A stretch of 64,000 nt of DNA from Flavobacteriaceae bacterium (lineage in GTDB: Bacteria; Bacteroidota; Bacteroidia; Flavobacteriales; Flavobacteriaceae), in the NCBI GenBank assembly GCA_013214065.1, contig JABSPK010000002.1:486388-550387 (forward strand), given 5' to 3'. The notes beneath the pieces are model-generated. The model did not search any database. It was not told where the DNA came from and saw nothing but the letters and a program-made list of their open reading frames with translations. This document shows positions 15,995 through 30,000 of this stretch, one piece after another (the first letter of the stretch is position 1; each line of letters starts with the position of its first letter). The translations under genes were made by a program, and so were the position numbers.

Positions 15995-18073
15995 ATGCAA
16001 AAGTATTCCTACCTACTATTAGCAATCGTTCTTCTTGGCCTCGGCTCGATCAGGGCCCAGGAAGAAACCCCTTTTATCGCTTACGATGTGCCTTCACAAA
16101 ACCTTTTGAAGTTCAATAGGTTCTTGTTGAATCCTACGTTTTCGACCGTAAGGGAAGACAAATCCTATATCAACCTTTTTCATAGAAACCAATCGGTATC
16201 TTTTGATGATAACAACCAAACCTATTTCCTCAGTTATAGTGGTAGGATAGGGGATAGGAGTGGTGTCGGTCTTAGCCTTTACACCCAGCGTGAAGGCTTG
16301 ATCGACAATTTTGGGTTGTTGGCCAACTATGCGTATGGCATTAAGTTAAGCGACAAGAGTAACTTTACTTTCGGGGCCAACTTCTCCTATTACAATAGTG
16401 GCTTCAATGAAGGTCGTGCGAACCCGATCGACGATGATCCTACACTAAACGCCCTTGATGATAGCGCGTTGATTACCTTTCAACCTGGATTCAACCTGTC
16501 TTATGGGAACCTTGACTTTGGGGTATTCGCTGAAAACCTCTTTGACTACAACTTGAAAACCAGCGAATCGATTACCGATTTCAATGAAAAGACCTTTACC
16601 GGCCACCTACAATATACCCATCAGTTTAAAAATGCTTCCGGCATTCTTGAACAAGGTCGGCTCATGCCCTTGGCTAGGGTAAGCAGTATTGGTGGTGATG
16701 ATATTTCCTTAGGGGGAAGTCTAATCCTTGACCTTCCAAAACTAGGCTGGTTGCAGGCTGGTTACGACGATTTTTACGGTGCTGCCGCCGGTGTTGGATT
16801 CAACCTCAACAAACGCATATCCTTAGGGTATACCATTGAAAAAGGCTTATCGAACAATTTTGCCGACCTCGGTGTCAATCATGAAATCTCTTTAGCCTAT
16901 TCCTTTACACCTAACCTTACCGAGGATCGGGTAATGCTCGAAAAAGAAAACGACCTCTTGGTCAGCAACGAAGAGGAAGAACCCGTGCCGGTCGAGAACC
17001 TCTCGCTAACCGAAAAAGACTTACGAATTGCCGAATTGGAGCAAAAATTGGCTGAAAACGACGCCATTCTTGACGAGTTATTCTACCGACAGGATTCTAT
17101 TGAGCAAAACCGACAAAAAGATTTGGAGCGTCGCTTCGCCACCGTCATGCGCATGGTCAAACGTGAAACCCAGGGCCAAATGCCAGAGCTGGAAGAAAAG
17201 GCCAAAAAGCTCTATTTCAACAACATGGAGGAGGAAGACCAAATCGCCTCATCCCGAAAAATGCCAGCCGCAAACCATGGCTTGACCAATACGACCGCGG
17301 CCAAGAAAATCACTACGCTAAAAGACATGCAGACCCCGGTCACCAAAAAACCGACGGAAACCGAAGTGGTCGAAAACACCAAAACCCCAGTTGATAAAGT
17401 GGTCCGTATAAGCCGCAAGGTTTCCTTTAAGTCCTTTTCCATCCCAGAAGTGGAAAGTGGGCATTACTTGATCGCCAATGTCTACAAGGGCACCAAATAC
17501 ATGAACGCCTTTATCGACAAGTTAAGGGCCGATGGTATCGAGGCTGATTACTTTACCAACCCAAAAAATGGCTTGAACTACGTATACATCAACGAATACC
17601 AAGACAAAAACGAAGCCATCGCGGCCTACCGAACGGGAATGGACGGTAGCTACAGTGGTAAGACCTGGGTGATGAAAGTCAAAGGAAACGCCACCGGCCA
17701 AGGCTATGGTTCTTCTGCTGTTGCTTCAAACTCCGACTATGGGGACGATGTGCTGCAAAAGAACGTGACCCGCTCCAAAAACCCACAACAGCTGACATAT
17801 AAAACCCTGGATATCGAAGGTTTGGCCTCTGGTTTTTATATCATCGCCAACGTATTCGAAGATCCTCGCAATGCCAACCGTTTCGTCCGAAGCCTGAATG
17901 CCAAAGGACTGAACGCCAGCTATTTCATTAACCCTGAAAATAACTATCGCTATGTCTATTTAAAGCGGCATAACGAATGGACCAATGCCTTGGTCTCATA
18001 CTACTCCAAACTAGATGATGCGTATGTCGACCCGATGTGGATCATGCGTGTCAAACCAAACCAAATCAGCTAA
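15995..18073 (+). CDS. SprD-like protein: PorP/SprF barrel fused to coiled coil and two SPOR-like repeats
   Basis: 692 residues. A signal peptide (residues 1-21, SIRAQ) is followed by a PorP/SprF-type outer-membrane barrel domain (about 25-305; note LLNPTFSTVRED, GIKLSDKSNFTFGANFSYY, YDDFYGAAAGVGF). A charged helical linker and coiled coil occupy about 315-400. Two related 80-residue repeats follow, about 484-563 and 605-687, each with the pattern (H/F)YxIANV(Y/F)...L(R/N)A(D/K)G(I/L)xAxYFxNPxN...YVY..., close to SPOR-like fold peptidoglycan-binding repeats. The gene is followed by sprB with TAA directly abutting ATG. A barrel plus peptidoglycan-contact domain suggests a link between the outer membrane adhesin export site and the cell wall. 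SprD identity is by context. Confidence 0.85.
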   Translation: MQKYSYLLLAIVLLGLGSIRAQEETPFIAYDVPSQNLLKFNRFLLNPTFSTVREDKSYINLFHRNQSVSFDDNNQTYFLSYSGRIGDRSGVGLSLYTQREGLIDNFGLLANYAYGIKLSDKSNFTFGANFSYYNSGFNEGRANPIDDDPTLNALDDSALITFQPGFNLSYGNLDFGVFAENLFDYNLKTSESITDFNEKTFTGHLQYTHQFKNASGILEQGRLMPLARVSSIGGDDISLGGSLILDLPKLGWLQAGYDDFYGAAAGVGFNLNKRISLGYTIEKGLSNNFADLGVNHEISLAYSFTPNLTEDRVMLEKENDLLVSNEEEEPVPVENLSLTEKDLRIAELEQKLAENDAILDELFYRQDSIEQNRQKDLERRFATVMRMVKRETQGQMPELEEKAKKLYFNNMEEEDQIASSRKMPAANHGLTNTTAAKKITTLKDMQTPVTKKPTETEVVENTKTPVDKVVRISRKVSFKSFSIPEVESGHYLIANVYKGTKYMNAFIDKLRADGIEADYFTNPKNGLNYVYINEYQDKNEAIAAYRTGMDGSYSGKTWVMKVKGNATGQGYGSSAVASNSDYGDDVLQKNVTRSKNPQQLTYKTLDIEGLASGFYIIANVFEDPRNANRFVRSLNAKGLNASYFINPENNYRYVYLKRHNEWTNALVSYYSKLDDAYVDPMWIMRVKPNQIS

Positions 18074-21000
18074 ATGGGAAACCGTTTTACGAAGCATACC
18101 CTCTGCCTTTTTCTATTTGGCCTAAGCGCTCTTGGGCTGTACTCACAAGAGTACAATTCCTTTGAGGTTCGCTATCAGAACAACCTTCGGGGTGATCTTA
18201 CCTTTATCGGTAACAACATCTTGAACCGGGATAGCGGTACGGCCGGCGAAGGTCCGAACGACCCTTACAACAACCTTTTGAACGACGGCAGTTGGTCAGG
18301 TGCCAATGACGACAACAGTGGGTTCACCAATTACAATGACTACAAGCAAATGCAGTACATTGATGTTGATGGCGACCCCTCGACTTTTAGTTCAAGTTCA
18401 TCGACATTTACCTTTCCCCAAACCGATTGTAACCTCATTCGGTATGCCGGATTGTATTGGTCGGCCACCTACCCTAGTGCAACCGCCAATGGCTCCTTCG
18501 ATGGTTTTACTTATACACCAAACTCCGTATCCGTAGGTACGGGGCGGCAAAATGATTTCAACCAAGTCCGGTTTCGCGTGCCCGGGGGTGCGTACGTTGA
18601 CGTGACCGCAGATGAGGTGTTGTATGATGGTTTTACGAGTACGGATAGTTCCGTGCGCCAAAACAGTCCCTACGCTTGTTATGCCGATGTGACCGCCTTG
18701 GTGACGGCTTTGGCCGACCCCCAAGGGGAATACACGGTCGCCAACGTTCGCGCGACCACCGGGGGCCTTACTCCGGGTGGTGGGTCTGCCGCGGGGTGGA
18801 CCTTGATCATCGTTTATGAAAACCCGACTTTGACCGGTAAGCTGATTTCTACCTTCGACGGTTTCGCAAGGGTCAACGGCACGAACAGTGTCGATATCAA
18901 CTACAGTGGTTTTGAAACGATTCCGGTCGGACCGGTAATTGCAGACTTGGGTGCCGCCACCCTAGAAGGGGATTTCCGAATCAGTGGAGACGGTTTGAGC
19001 ATTCAAGCCGCAAGCAGCACCGGTTTCACGGCAATCGGCAACACCTCGAACCCCACCGACAACTTTTTCAACAGCAACATCACCCTTGATGGGGTAACCA
19101 CCACGAATCGAAATCCGGCAAGTTTGAACACCTTGGGGTTCGACACGGATATCTTTCTGTTAAGCAATCCGGCGAATTCGGTCATTCCCAATGGAGAAAC
19201 CGCCGCTACCTTTCGTTTTTCTACGAACGGAGATCAATTTTACCCCTTCTTTAATTCCTTCAATGTCGAGATCATCGAGCCCAATATCGTGTTGGAAAAG
19301 AGGGTAGAGGACATTGCCGGAAACGACATTACCGGCGCCGGTGTGAATCTCGGCCAATACCTAGACTACGTACTGACCTTTCAAAATATCGGAAACGACG
19401 ACGCGACCAATTACAGCATCCGTGACGTGCTGCCCATCAACGTAACCCTTGATGAGACCTCCTTGACTTTGCCTCCTGGGGTGACCTATGTTTATGATGC
19501 CCTGTCACGTACCATTACGTTTACCGTTCCTGACGATCTTGTCGAGGAAAACGACCCTGAATATAGCATTCGTATGCGCGTTCAGGTTGCTGAAAACTGC
19601 TTTGATTTCATCGACGCCTGTACCGATTTGATCGAAAATCTCGCTTATTCGACCTATCAAGGGATCATCAATACGGCCGTCATCACCGATGACCCCAGTG
19701 TCACTGATTTCGATACTTGCGGATACACGGTTCCAGGGGCGACCAACTTCTTGCTAGACGACCTTGAAAGCTGTGATTTCACGCGCACCGTACAACTTTG
19801 TGGTGATGATGTTCTACTGGATGCGGGTAACAATTTCGATGCCTACATCTGGTATTTGGACAACAACGGCGACCGTACCATCGATGCGGGTGATACCATT
19901 TTGAACGACGGCGATCCCGATGGCGACCCTAGCACCCTATTGGTCAGCGACACAGGCACCTACATCGTAGACAAGCAAGTGGCCGATCCGTGTAAGGGTT
20001 TCCAAGAAATCATCATTGTCGAATTGTTCGGGGCTACCCAATCGAACCCGATTACCGCACTGATCAATGACAGCTCGAACACTGTCGAAGGCGAGATCCT
20101 CGTTTGTCCAAACGATGGGGAAGAGCTTCCCCAGGTGTTCCTTTGTGGATTGAACGATACCGAATTGATCCAAATCAACATCCCGGATGCCGATAGCATC
20201 GTATGGGAACAATTGGACGAAACAAGCTGTGCTGCGGCAACTCCTGATTGTGCCAATAAAGACAATGGTTGTACATGGAATACGGTTGGTACGGGAAGTG
20301 ATTACGTGGCCTCGGCCGCAGGGCAATACCGCCTGGTGATCAACTATCAAAACGGATGCTTCAGCCGCTTCTATTTCAATGTGTTCAGTAATCCACTTGA
20401 CCCACAATATACAAGTCGCGACATCATCTGTACGACCCCAGGGAACATCACCGTAACCAACATCCCGGTCGATTATGAATTCCAATTGGTCGATGCCACG
20501 AACGGAACCATCATTACCCCTTACAATACCAACCCGAGCTTTGATATCAACACCAATGGTGCTTATCGCGTTGAAATCAGACAACAAGGTGTTGTTGACG
20601 GCTGTGTGTTCATGTTGGACAACATCGGCATCTTGGAGCGTAATTTTCAGGTGGATATTACCACAAGGGACACCGATTGTAACGGATTAGGGGAAATATC
20701 GATTTCCGCTTTGGATGTCGAACCCCAATACTATTATGAAATTTCGCAAGGTGGGGTTACCGTAGACACCTTCGGCCCGTCTACCGATAACAATTATACG
20801 TTTCAAAACTTGAATGACGGCACTTACGATGTGTTGGTGACCACTGATGACGGCTGTAGCTATACTGAACAGGTCATCATCAATGACGTGAGCGATCTTG
20901 CCCTTACGGCAGTAACCACGAAACCGATCGACTGTTTGGACGGGATCATCAATGTCACGGGTACGGGTGGATTTCCAAACCCCGATTACTTTTATGCCAT

Positions 21001-24000
21001 TTGGAGTTACAATGGAGTAGATCTATACGCCGATGTAGCGAGTATTCCGGCAGGAGCCTACCAAATCGCCAATGATTTCTTCTTCAACGCCACCCAAGCC
21101 GGGGATTACGAATTCGTTGTGGTCGATGCGAACAACTGCCATGCCATTTCAAACGTCGTCAATATTGCCGTTGCCCCATCAGTGACCTATACCGTGTCGC
21201 AAACGGATGAAAGCTGTTTCGGTTTGGCCGATGGAAGCTTTTCGGTCAATGTGACCAACAGCAACGGATATTCGGTCTCTTATACGCTAACCTATCCGGA
21301 CACTTCAACGGCCACCAATTCTTCAGGTACTTTTACCGGTTTAGGACAGGGCAACTACAGCTTGACCCTAACACAGAGCCAGGGTGCGGTCAGCTGTGAT
21401 TTTATCGAAACCTTCACCATTGGAGGGCCTGCTGACGGGGTTACGGGAACTGCTGCATTGGTACAAGACTATACCTGTCTCCAAAATGCCATCATCGAAG
21501 TTCAAGGTGTTTCAGGGGGTACTGCGCCCTACGAATACAGCATCGACGGTGTGAATTTTGGAACGGCAACCTCCTTTTCCGGACTGGTAGATGGCAACTA
21601 CACCATCTCCATCCGCGATGACAACGGATGTGTTTTCGTTACGAATGCCGAAGTGGTCGACCCTTTGAACCCGCCTACGGACCTCGCTTTTGTAGCCACG
21701 GCACCGAATTGCCCGGCCCAGGTATCCGATGTTACGGTTACGGCCACTGGGGGCGACGCTCCCTTGGTTTTTGAAATTATTGCGCCCGTCTCGATCGCAG
21801 CTAGTTCGACGAGCGGATCAACTGCCGATTTCAACGGACTTGCTCCTGACACCTATACCTTTCGGGTAACTGACGACAAAGGTTGCTCGTATACCGAAGA
21901 CTTCACCATTGCCCCGGTGACCCCCATTGCAGTGGTTGGACAACTAGTATCGAACATCAGCTGTTTCACGGATACCGATGGTGCGCTGCGGTACACCGTA
22001 TCCGGCTTTTCGACATCCTATGATTATAGCGTTACCGGCCCGATGACCTTTAGCGGAAGCAACGAGACTAATTCGGTGCTGGATTTTACCGGGCTCGATG
22101 ACGGCACGTACACCATTACCGTTACCGATACTACCACCAATTGTACGGCCACGGCCGATGTCACCATAGCGGCCCCGAATGCCGCCTTGGCCTTGACGGT
22201 TTCTGAGACCCAACCCACTTGTATCAATGATGGGAGCGTCGTCTTGGGCGCCACTGGCGGTTGGGGTGGAAACTCCTTTGAAATCACCTACCCTGATGGC
22301 ACCACTACGTTTACGAATGCATCGGGCACCTTTAACAACCTGAACCAGACCGGAACCTATACCGTCTCGGTCACCGACGCCAACGGTTGTTCGGAGAACG
22401 ACAGTTTCGTATTGAATGCCGCTGTGGCCCCGACCCTGCTTTTGACGCCAAACGATATCTGCTACGACGATTTGGTCGGGCTGACCATAACCGCTACGGT
22501 AACGGCAGGAGGCGATGGAAACTTTGAATACCGATTGAACGGAGGGGCCTTTGACGCCAACAATGTGTTTGCAGGTTTAGGTCCTGGCACCTATACCGTC
22601 GATGTGCGTGATGGAAACGACTGTGTCGATTCGGAAACCATTACCATCAACCCCGAATTGGCCTTGACCGCTTCAGCGCCGAACATTACCGCTTGCGGAA
22701 CGACCACGGATGTTGACATTACCGCAACCGGTGGTGATGGCAACTATGTATTCGCCGTTGTGGCGGATGGAACGACCGTGACCCCCGGTGATTTCGCAAC
22801 TACAAACCCGGTAACCGTAACCGGTGCTGGTGATTATGATGTTTATGTGCGCGACAACGCCGGTGCGGCAGGTTTCTGTCAAACGGTTTATGATCTAACC
22901 GTAGTTCAAGATGCCCCGATTACGATCACACCCACCCTTACCGATGTGAGTTGTTTCGGTGGAAGCGATGGCGCTATTTCAATTGCTGCGGCCGGAGGGG
23001 AGGCCCCATATGAGTTTAGCATTGACAATGGTGGTAATTATCAAACCAGTTCGGACTTCTTCAGCCTAACGTCTGGAAATTATGTCATCCGTGTCAGGGA
23101 CGCGAATGCCTGTGATGCGACCCTAAACGTTACGATCGACCAGCCGACGCAATTGCTGGCCGAAGCACAATTGACGCAAGCCTATACATGTTTACAGTTC
23201 GGTGAGATTACCGTAGGAAGTGTAACACCCACCAGTGGCGGGTCTGGCTCTTTCCAATATAGCCTCAATGGGGGTGCTTGGACGGCAGCAACAACGGGGG
23301 GTACGGTATTCACCGGTTTGATCAACGGATCCTATACGGTTCAAGTACGTGACGCCAATGAGACCAGCTGCGTTCTGAGCCTGCCTGTCATCATTGTTAA
23401 CCCATTGCCTACGGAACCCGCTTTGAGTTTCGCTGTGGCTTATGATTGCGACGGTACCGGAACCATTACGGTATCCCCGAATGATCCAGGATATACGTAC
23501 AGTCTTGATGGTGGCACATTTCAAACCAGCAATGTTTTTGCAAACGTAGCGGTCGGCAACCATACCGTTACGGTAAACTATGGTAGTGATTGTACGACCC
23601 AGGCGAATGTGTTGGTCGAAGCCGGCAATGCCTTCACCGCATCCATTATCGGGTTCACCAACCTCAGCTGTAATGGCGATGCCACTGGAACGATCGATAT
23701 CGATGCGACCAATTATGGTGCGGGCGGTTACGAATTCAGTTTGAACGGGGGTGCGTTTTCCGGTCCTTTTTTTGGTCCACAAACCTTGACAGGACTTAAT
23801 GCACAAGCCCATTCTATCGAAGTCAGAGACGTCAATGATCCCGTTGCGGGATGTACGGTGACCCTAAACCAAACCTTGACCGAGCCCGCGACATTGGATG
23901 TAAGCGCGAGCATTACCGACATCTTTAGCTGTAACAATACCGGCGCAACGATCACCGCTGTGGCCAGTGGGGGTACTCCGATTTACCAATACCAACTTGA

Positions 24001-27000
24001 AATCAGCGATGACGCCGATTTGACCGCTCCATATGTGAACATCATCGGAGTGGCCACTACCTTTCAAAGCTCACCCATATTCACTAATGTTGCGGCAAAC
24101 AATCCAGGAGAGAGTTATGTTGTCAGAGTACGTGACGCCAACAATTGTGAAGATGTCATTGCCACCGCTTTGGTAGTCGACGCTCCACAAAGTTTAACCT
24201 TCACGGCAACACCGACCACCTGTTATAGTGGGGCTGGTGATGGCACCATCCAGGTGGATGTGACCAATGGAAACGGGGATTATCTGTTCAGTTTGAACGG
24301 AGGGCCTTGGATCGTACCTACACCCTCAACAGCTACCACTCATACGTTTACCAACCTGACTTCAGGCACCTATACCATCGATGTTCGCGATGGGTTCGGA
24401 TGTGCCGGCGTACAACAGTCGGTAACGATCAACCCGGCCTTGACCGCCACCGCGGCCTTGACCAATGACCTTACCTGCTTGGTCGATGCTACCGTAACGG
24501 TAACGGCGTCAGGCGGATCCGGAACGTACACTTATGAATGGTCAAATGATGGTGGCACCACGTTTAACAATACGAATTTCACGGGTAACGTATTTACGAC
24601 CAACTCTTTCGGGACCTTTGTTTTTCGGGTCACCGATACCACGGCACCCACTGCATGTACGGTGATGACCAATCCGATAACGGTAAATGAAGCCGTTGCC
24701 CCGGTCATTTCGAATGTAGTGCCCACCAATATTTTATGTAACGGCGACCTCACGGGCCAACTTGATGTTACCATCGACACCTCCTTTGGTCTGCCGCCCT
24801 ATGTTATCAATGTGGTCGAAACGAATGGACCAACGAATTACGGAACTCAGACAACCGGCTTACCTGCCGGAGATTATGAGGTGACCATTACCGATGACAA
24901 TGGGTGTGTTTCAGCACCTTTCGCCGTTTCCATTGCAGAACCGGACCCTATTGCCTATACCATCAATTTGCAGCCGATTACTTGTGACGCCCTTGGCGGA
25001 GGTACCAACCCGGGGTCAATCGCTGTCGAAAGCGTGACCGGTGGTACCGCCGAATACACCTATCACTTGACCGGCAACAACGGTTATGCGTCTACCTACA
25101 CGACCACCGCAGGGGGTGAGGACCATACCTTTACCATTTTGGAATTCGGAATTTATGAAGTCGATGTAGTCGATGCCAACGGGTGTTCTTTGGTTACGAC
25201 GAATATCATCGCATCGCCGCCGAACGATTTGGACATTGATGTCTCGGCGATCACCGCGAGTTGTGCCGCTGGAGGAACGGCCGTGGTCACAGTGAATTCG
25301 GCAATAGGAAGTGGCAACTACCAATTCGCCATCCTAGAAACTTTTACGGCACCGTATTCGAGCACCTACGTGGGGCCCGATGCCTTGCCGGTCGGCAATA
25401 CAGATACAGCCACCTTTACCGGTTTGACCCCGGGTATTACGTACACTTTCGTGGTCTATGACACCACAACCATGTGCTATTACTTTGAAAGTGCATCGGC
25501 ACCGATCAATTCGCCTTCGAACATGACGGTTACTTCTTTGGTCGAAGCGAACATTACCTGTACGGGTGCGGCCGACGGAAACGTTTCGTTCACCTTTGAT
25601 AATTACGATGCCTCGACTACTACCGTAGACTATGAAATTTTCAATGCCCAATCGAATGTAACGACTGGCTTTACAGGAACCGCGGCAGTCAATCCACCGA
25701 CCGGTGCGATTACCATCACCAATTTTGGGGTGCTCCCACAAGGTGTGTATTACATATTGCTTTATGAGCGAGGTGGCGTTAATGACGGCTGTAGTATCAG
25801 TTCGCCTGACTTTACCATTACCGAATCTTCCAACCTGCTACAAGTAACGGCGGCTTCGCCGATTAATGATAATTGTAATGTGAACGCCGGGGTCATTACC
25901 GCTACGGCACAATTCGGAACGGCTCCCTACGAGTTTCAATATCTATTGGCGACCGATCCGGCGCCTACAGCGGCTTCAGCCGGATGGACAACGGCCACAT
26001 CGGCAAATGTCGAATCAGGAAATTATACCGTTTATGTCAAAGACGCCAATGATTGTATCCAGTCTGATGACGTAACGGTCGACCTTGACCCCAGACCCCT
26101 GGTTACCTTATCCATTGTTGATGAATGTGCCGATGAGGGCATGTTCGAAGTGTTGATCACCCTAACCAATCCTGGGGTGGCCCTACCGCCTTTTCAATAT
26201 AGTTTGAACGGAAGTGCCTTCCAGCCGTTTACTTTCAATGCCAGTAATGAGTTTACTTTATCTGGACTAAGTTCTGGTCTGGGTCAATCCATTTCCATTA
26301 GGGATGTCAACGGCTGTACCGATATAGATCCACTGGATATCCAACCTCCATTAGAGTTCACGGCCATTCAGACTGTTGAGCTCGATTGTGAACCTGGTGC
26401 CGCGGCCAATGCCGAAATCGAAATAACGATCAACTCCGGTTCTGGAACCTACGAATATGAAATCGATGGTCCTGGGGCTAATGACCAAGCACGTACCGCT
26501 TTGCCTTCGAATCCCTTTACTTGGACGGGGGCCAGTGCTGCAGGAAGTTACAACGTCATAGTTTATGACCTGGGCACCACACCACCTAACTGTTTTGAAT
26601 CCGTGGTGGTCAATGTACAAAACGCACCACTTCCAAGCTTTACGGAAATACATGCCGATGTCACCTGTAATGGGGCATCTGACGGAACGATTACCCTCAG
26701 TGCGGTCGATAACGGCATCTTGCCGCTGACCTATACCTTGAGTCCAATGCCGGCCGGTGTTGTGCTTAATGGCAACACTTTTGAAAACGTTCCTCCAGGA
26801 ACTTATAGCGTTCGCGGAACAGGTAGTAACTCTTGTTTTAGTGATATCTTCAACATCGACATCACGGTGCCGGCTGCGATATCGGTGCCTTCGCCGAGTA
26901 TTGTAGAATTCAATTGTACGGCAGGGAACACGGCCGGAACCGCTTCCATTACTATCGATGATACCGGTATCACTGGCGGTTCAGGCACTTATGTAATTTA

Positions 27001-30000
27001 TGAGTTCATTGAGGAAGACGATCCCAATACGGTTCCGATCGAAGCTCCGGTCGTTGTTCAGAGCGGCAGCGCCACTTCGTATATTGAAACGGATTTGGCC
27101 GGAGGGGTATATACCATCAACGTATATGATGACAACGGTTGTATAGGAACGACCACAGCGACTATCCAACCCTATGATGAATTGCTTACCGCGGTGGCCG
27201 CAATCACGAATCCGTTGAGCTGTGACCCCGGTATGGACGGTGAAATCACCATTACGGTAACCTCGACCAATTCAGATCCCTCGCGATTTGAGTACAGTAT
27301 CGATAACGGTACCAACTATCAAGTATCGAACGTATTCTCTGGTCTGGATGCTGGGACACATAACTTCTTGATCAGGCATATCGATACCGGATGTATCATT
27401 ACCGCTTCGGAAACCTTGGCGAACCCCAACACCTTCACCATTGCCGTTGACGTACTCAACGATGTGGTCTGTTTCGGAACCCAAAGCGGGGAAGTCACTT
27501 TCGAATTGATTGACGGCACCTACTCAGGGCCGATCGATTGGGAAATCTTTGACACCAATGGCACCCCATCGAATACGGCTGATGATATCTCCGTACTTAC
27601 GGGTTCTTTCGCGACCAACGGTCCGACCGCAGCGATCAGTTTATTTGCTGGCGATTATATCGTTGAGGTGACGCAGGCGAACTTCCCACAATGTAGCAAC
27701 ACACAGACGTTTAGCATTGCAGGTCCACCAGCCACGCTTACAGCTTTGGCCGAAGTGACACCAATCAGTTGTTTGGGTAATGACGGAATCATTTCGATCA
27801 TTAACACCGCTGGTGGCTGGGGTGGTTACTCATACTATGTGAGTACGGTCGCCAATCCGGATCCGAATGACCCGAGCAATTATTCAGCGACCTCAACTTA
27901 TAACAACTTAGGCCCGGGTACTTATGAAATCTGGGTCATCGACGCCAACGGCTGTTCGGTACAGCTCCCTGACGAAACCTTGGCCGACCCCACACCGATA
28001 ACCGCCACCCTTCAGGTCAACCAAGACAACTGTACGAATTTCCAAGGCGAAATCGAAGTGGTCGGTGTAAGTGGCGGACAGAACGGTAATTACACCTATC
28101 AATTGATCCGCAACGGTGTTAGCGTTGGTTCTCCACAGACCAGTCCTGTCTTTTCAGGTTTAGGCGAGGGTAGCTATGAGGTTTTGATCGCTGACCAGTG
28201 GTCGTGTACCTTTACCGCCGCAGCTGTGCTGTTGTATGAAGAAATGAATGCCGTGGCCACAGTGGTCAAGCCCATCGATTGTTCGGTTAATCCAGGTGGT
28301 GAAATCACCATTACGGTTAGTGGTGGCTCGACGAATTTGGATTACACCGTGACCTTCCCTGACGGCTTGACTACCCAAAACAACACTACCGGTGTGTTTA
28401 CAGGTTTGACCCAAGCCGGAACCTATACCTTTTTCATCCAGGATTTGGACACCGCGAGCCCTGTCTGTACCGAAACGATCACGCAGGATCTCGACGCGCC
28501 GACCCCAGTCACTTTCGATCCCCCGGTCATCACCAATGTTTCCTGTTTTGGAGGAAGTGATGGTGCCGTTACCGTTGTATTGGAGCCCCAAGCTGCGGGT
28601 GTAAATGACAATACGCCATATACGTACAATCTCTATGACGGTGTGGGCACCTTGCTGGTAGGTCCACAAAACGACCCTAGTTTTAATGGCTTGGCTGCTG
28701 GTAATTATCAAATCGAAGCGGTTTCCGCACGTGCTTGTTCGAATCGCATGAACATAACGATTACCCAACCGAACGCGCTTGCTGCTTCCGCAAACGCCAC
28801 ATCCTTTGCATGTCATCCGAACAACACCGTGAATAGCTCAGTGTTAACGGTTACTGCCGTTGATGGAACCGCCCCTTATCTTTATAGTCTCGACAACGTT
28901 ATCTTCCAGACTTCAAACACTTTCGATATCCTCGATACCGGAGTTGACCAAAACCTGACCGTGTTTGTTGAGGACGCCAACGGTTGTACCACCACCGCCA
29001 ATGTGAACCTATTGACGATCAACAGTTTCAGTGTGGCCATCGCTCAGAATGCTGCTATAAACTGTGCGAATCCTGAAGAAGTATTGTTGACCGTCACCGA
29101 CAATGGTGTTTTGGCCAACGCTTATACCTATGAACTTTTGCCCGTTCCTAATGCGAACGGCACTTTGACCGCGACGCCGACCAATGTTACGGCCACTTTT
29201 GACCTTAGCGCTCCAGGCAATTACACCTTTAGGGTGACCGATACGACTACGGGTTGTTATGTGGATGTGGGATATTCCATCGCCGAATACGATCTGATCG
29301 ATGTCGTGGCTACGGCCGTAGCCCCTGTTTTGTGTTTCGGAGACACCAACGGGGCCATCGAAATCAACCTAACGGGGTATACCGGGGCTTATGACTATGA
29401 GGTCTTTACCCAAGCTGGAGCTAGCGTATTGACCGGGAGCGGTGATACCGCGACGAACCCATTGACCATTACCGGTTTATCTGGAGGCAATTTCTTTGTT
29501 AGGGTGACCGAAACCGCCAATCCATTTTGTGCCGAGGATTCGAATATTATTACCATTACCTCTCCAGATATGGCGTTGGATGCCACCGCAATAGAAGGCG
29601 CCAACGTAACCTGTTCCAATGATCAAGGTGAAATCATCGTAACTCCAAATGGAGGATATGCACCCTACTCCATCGTAATGACGAACACCACGACATCACA
29701 AGTCTATACGATGAACAATGTACAAAGCCATGTGTTCACCGGGCTATCTGAAGGGAACTTCACCATTCAGATTACCGATGCCGGAGGTTGTGTCATCAAT
29801 CGGGCGGCCAACCTCGTAGCTCCGCTGCCTATTACAGCCGATATCGATGCGACACCCACTACCTTGGCTTGCTTTGGTGACACCAATGCAACGGTCACCG
29901 CGATCAATGTGTTGAACGGTCAAGGGGTATACCAATACCAGCTTAACACCTACGACAGCACAGGTGCCACCATCGTTATCAGTAGTGGAACCCAAAGCAG

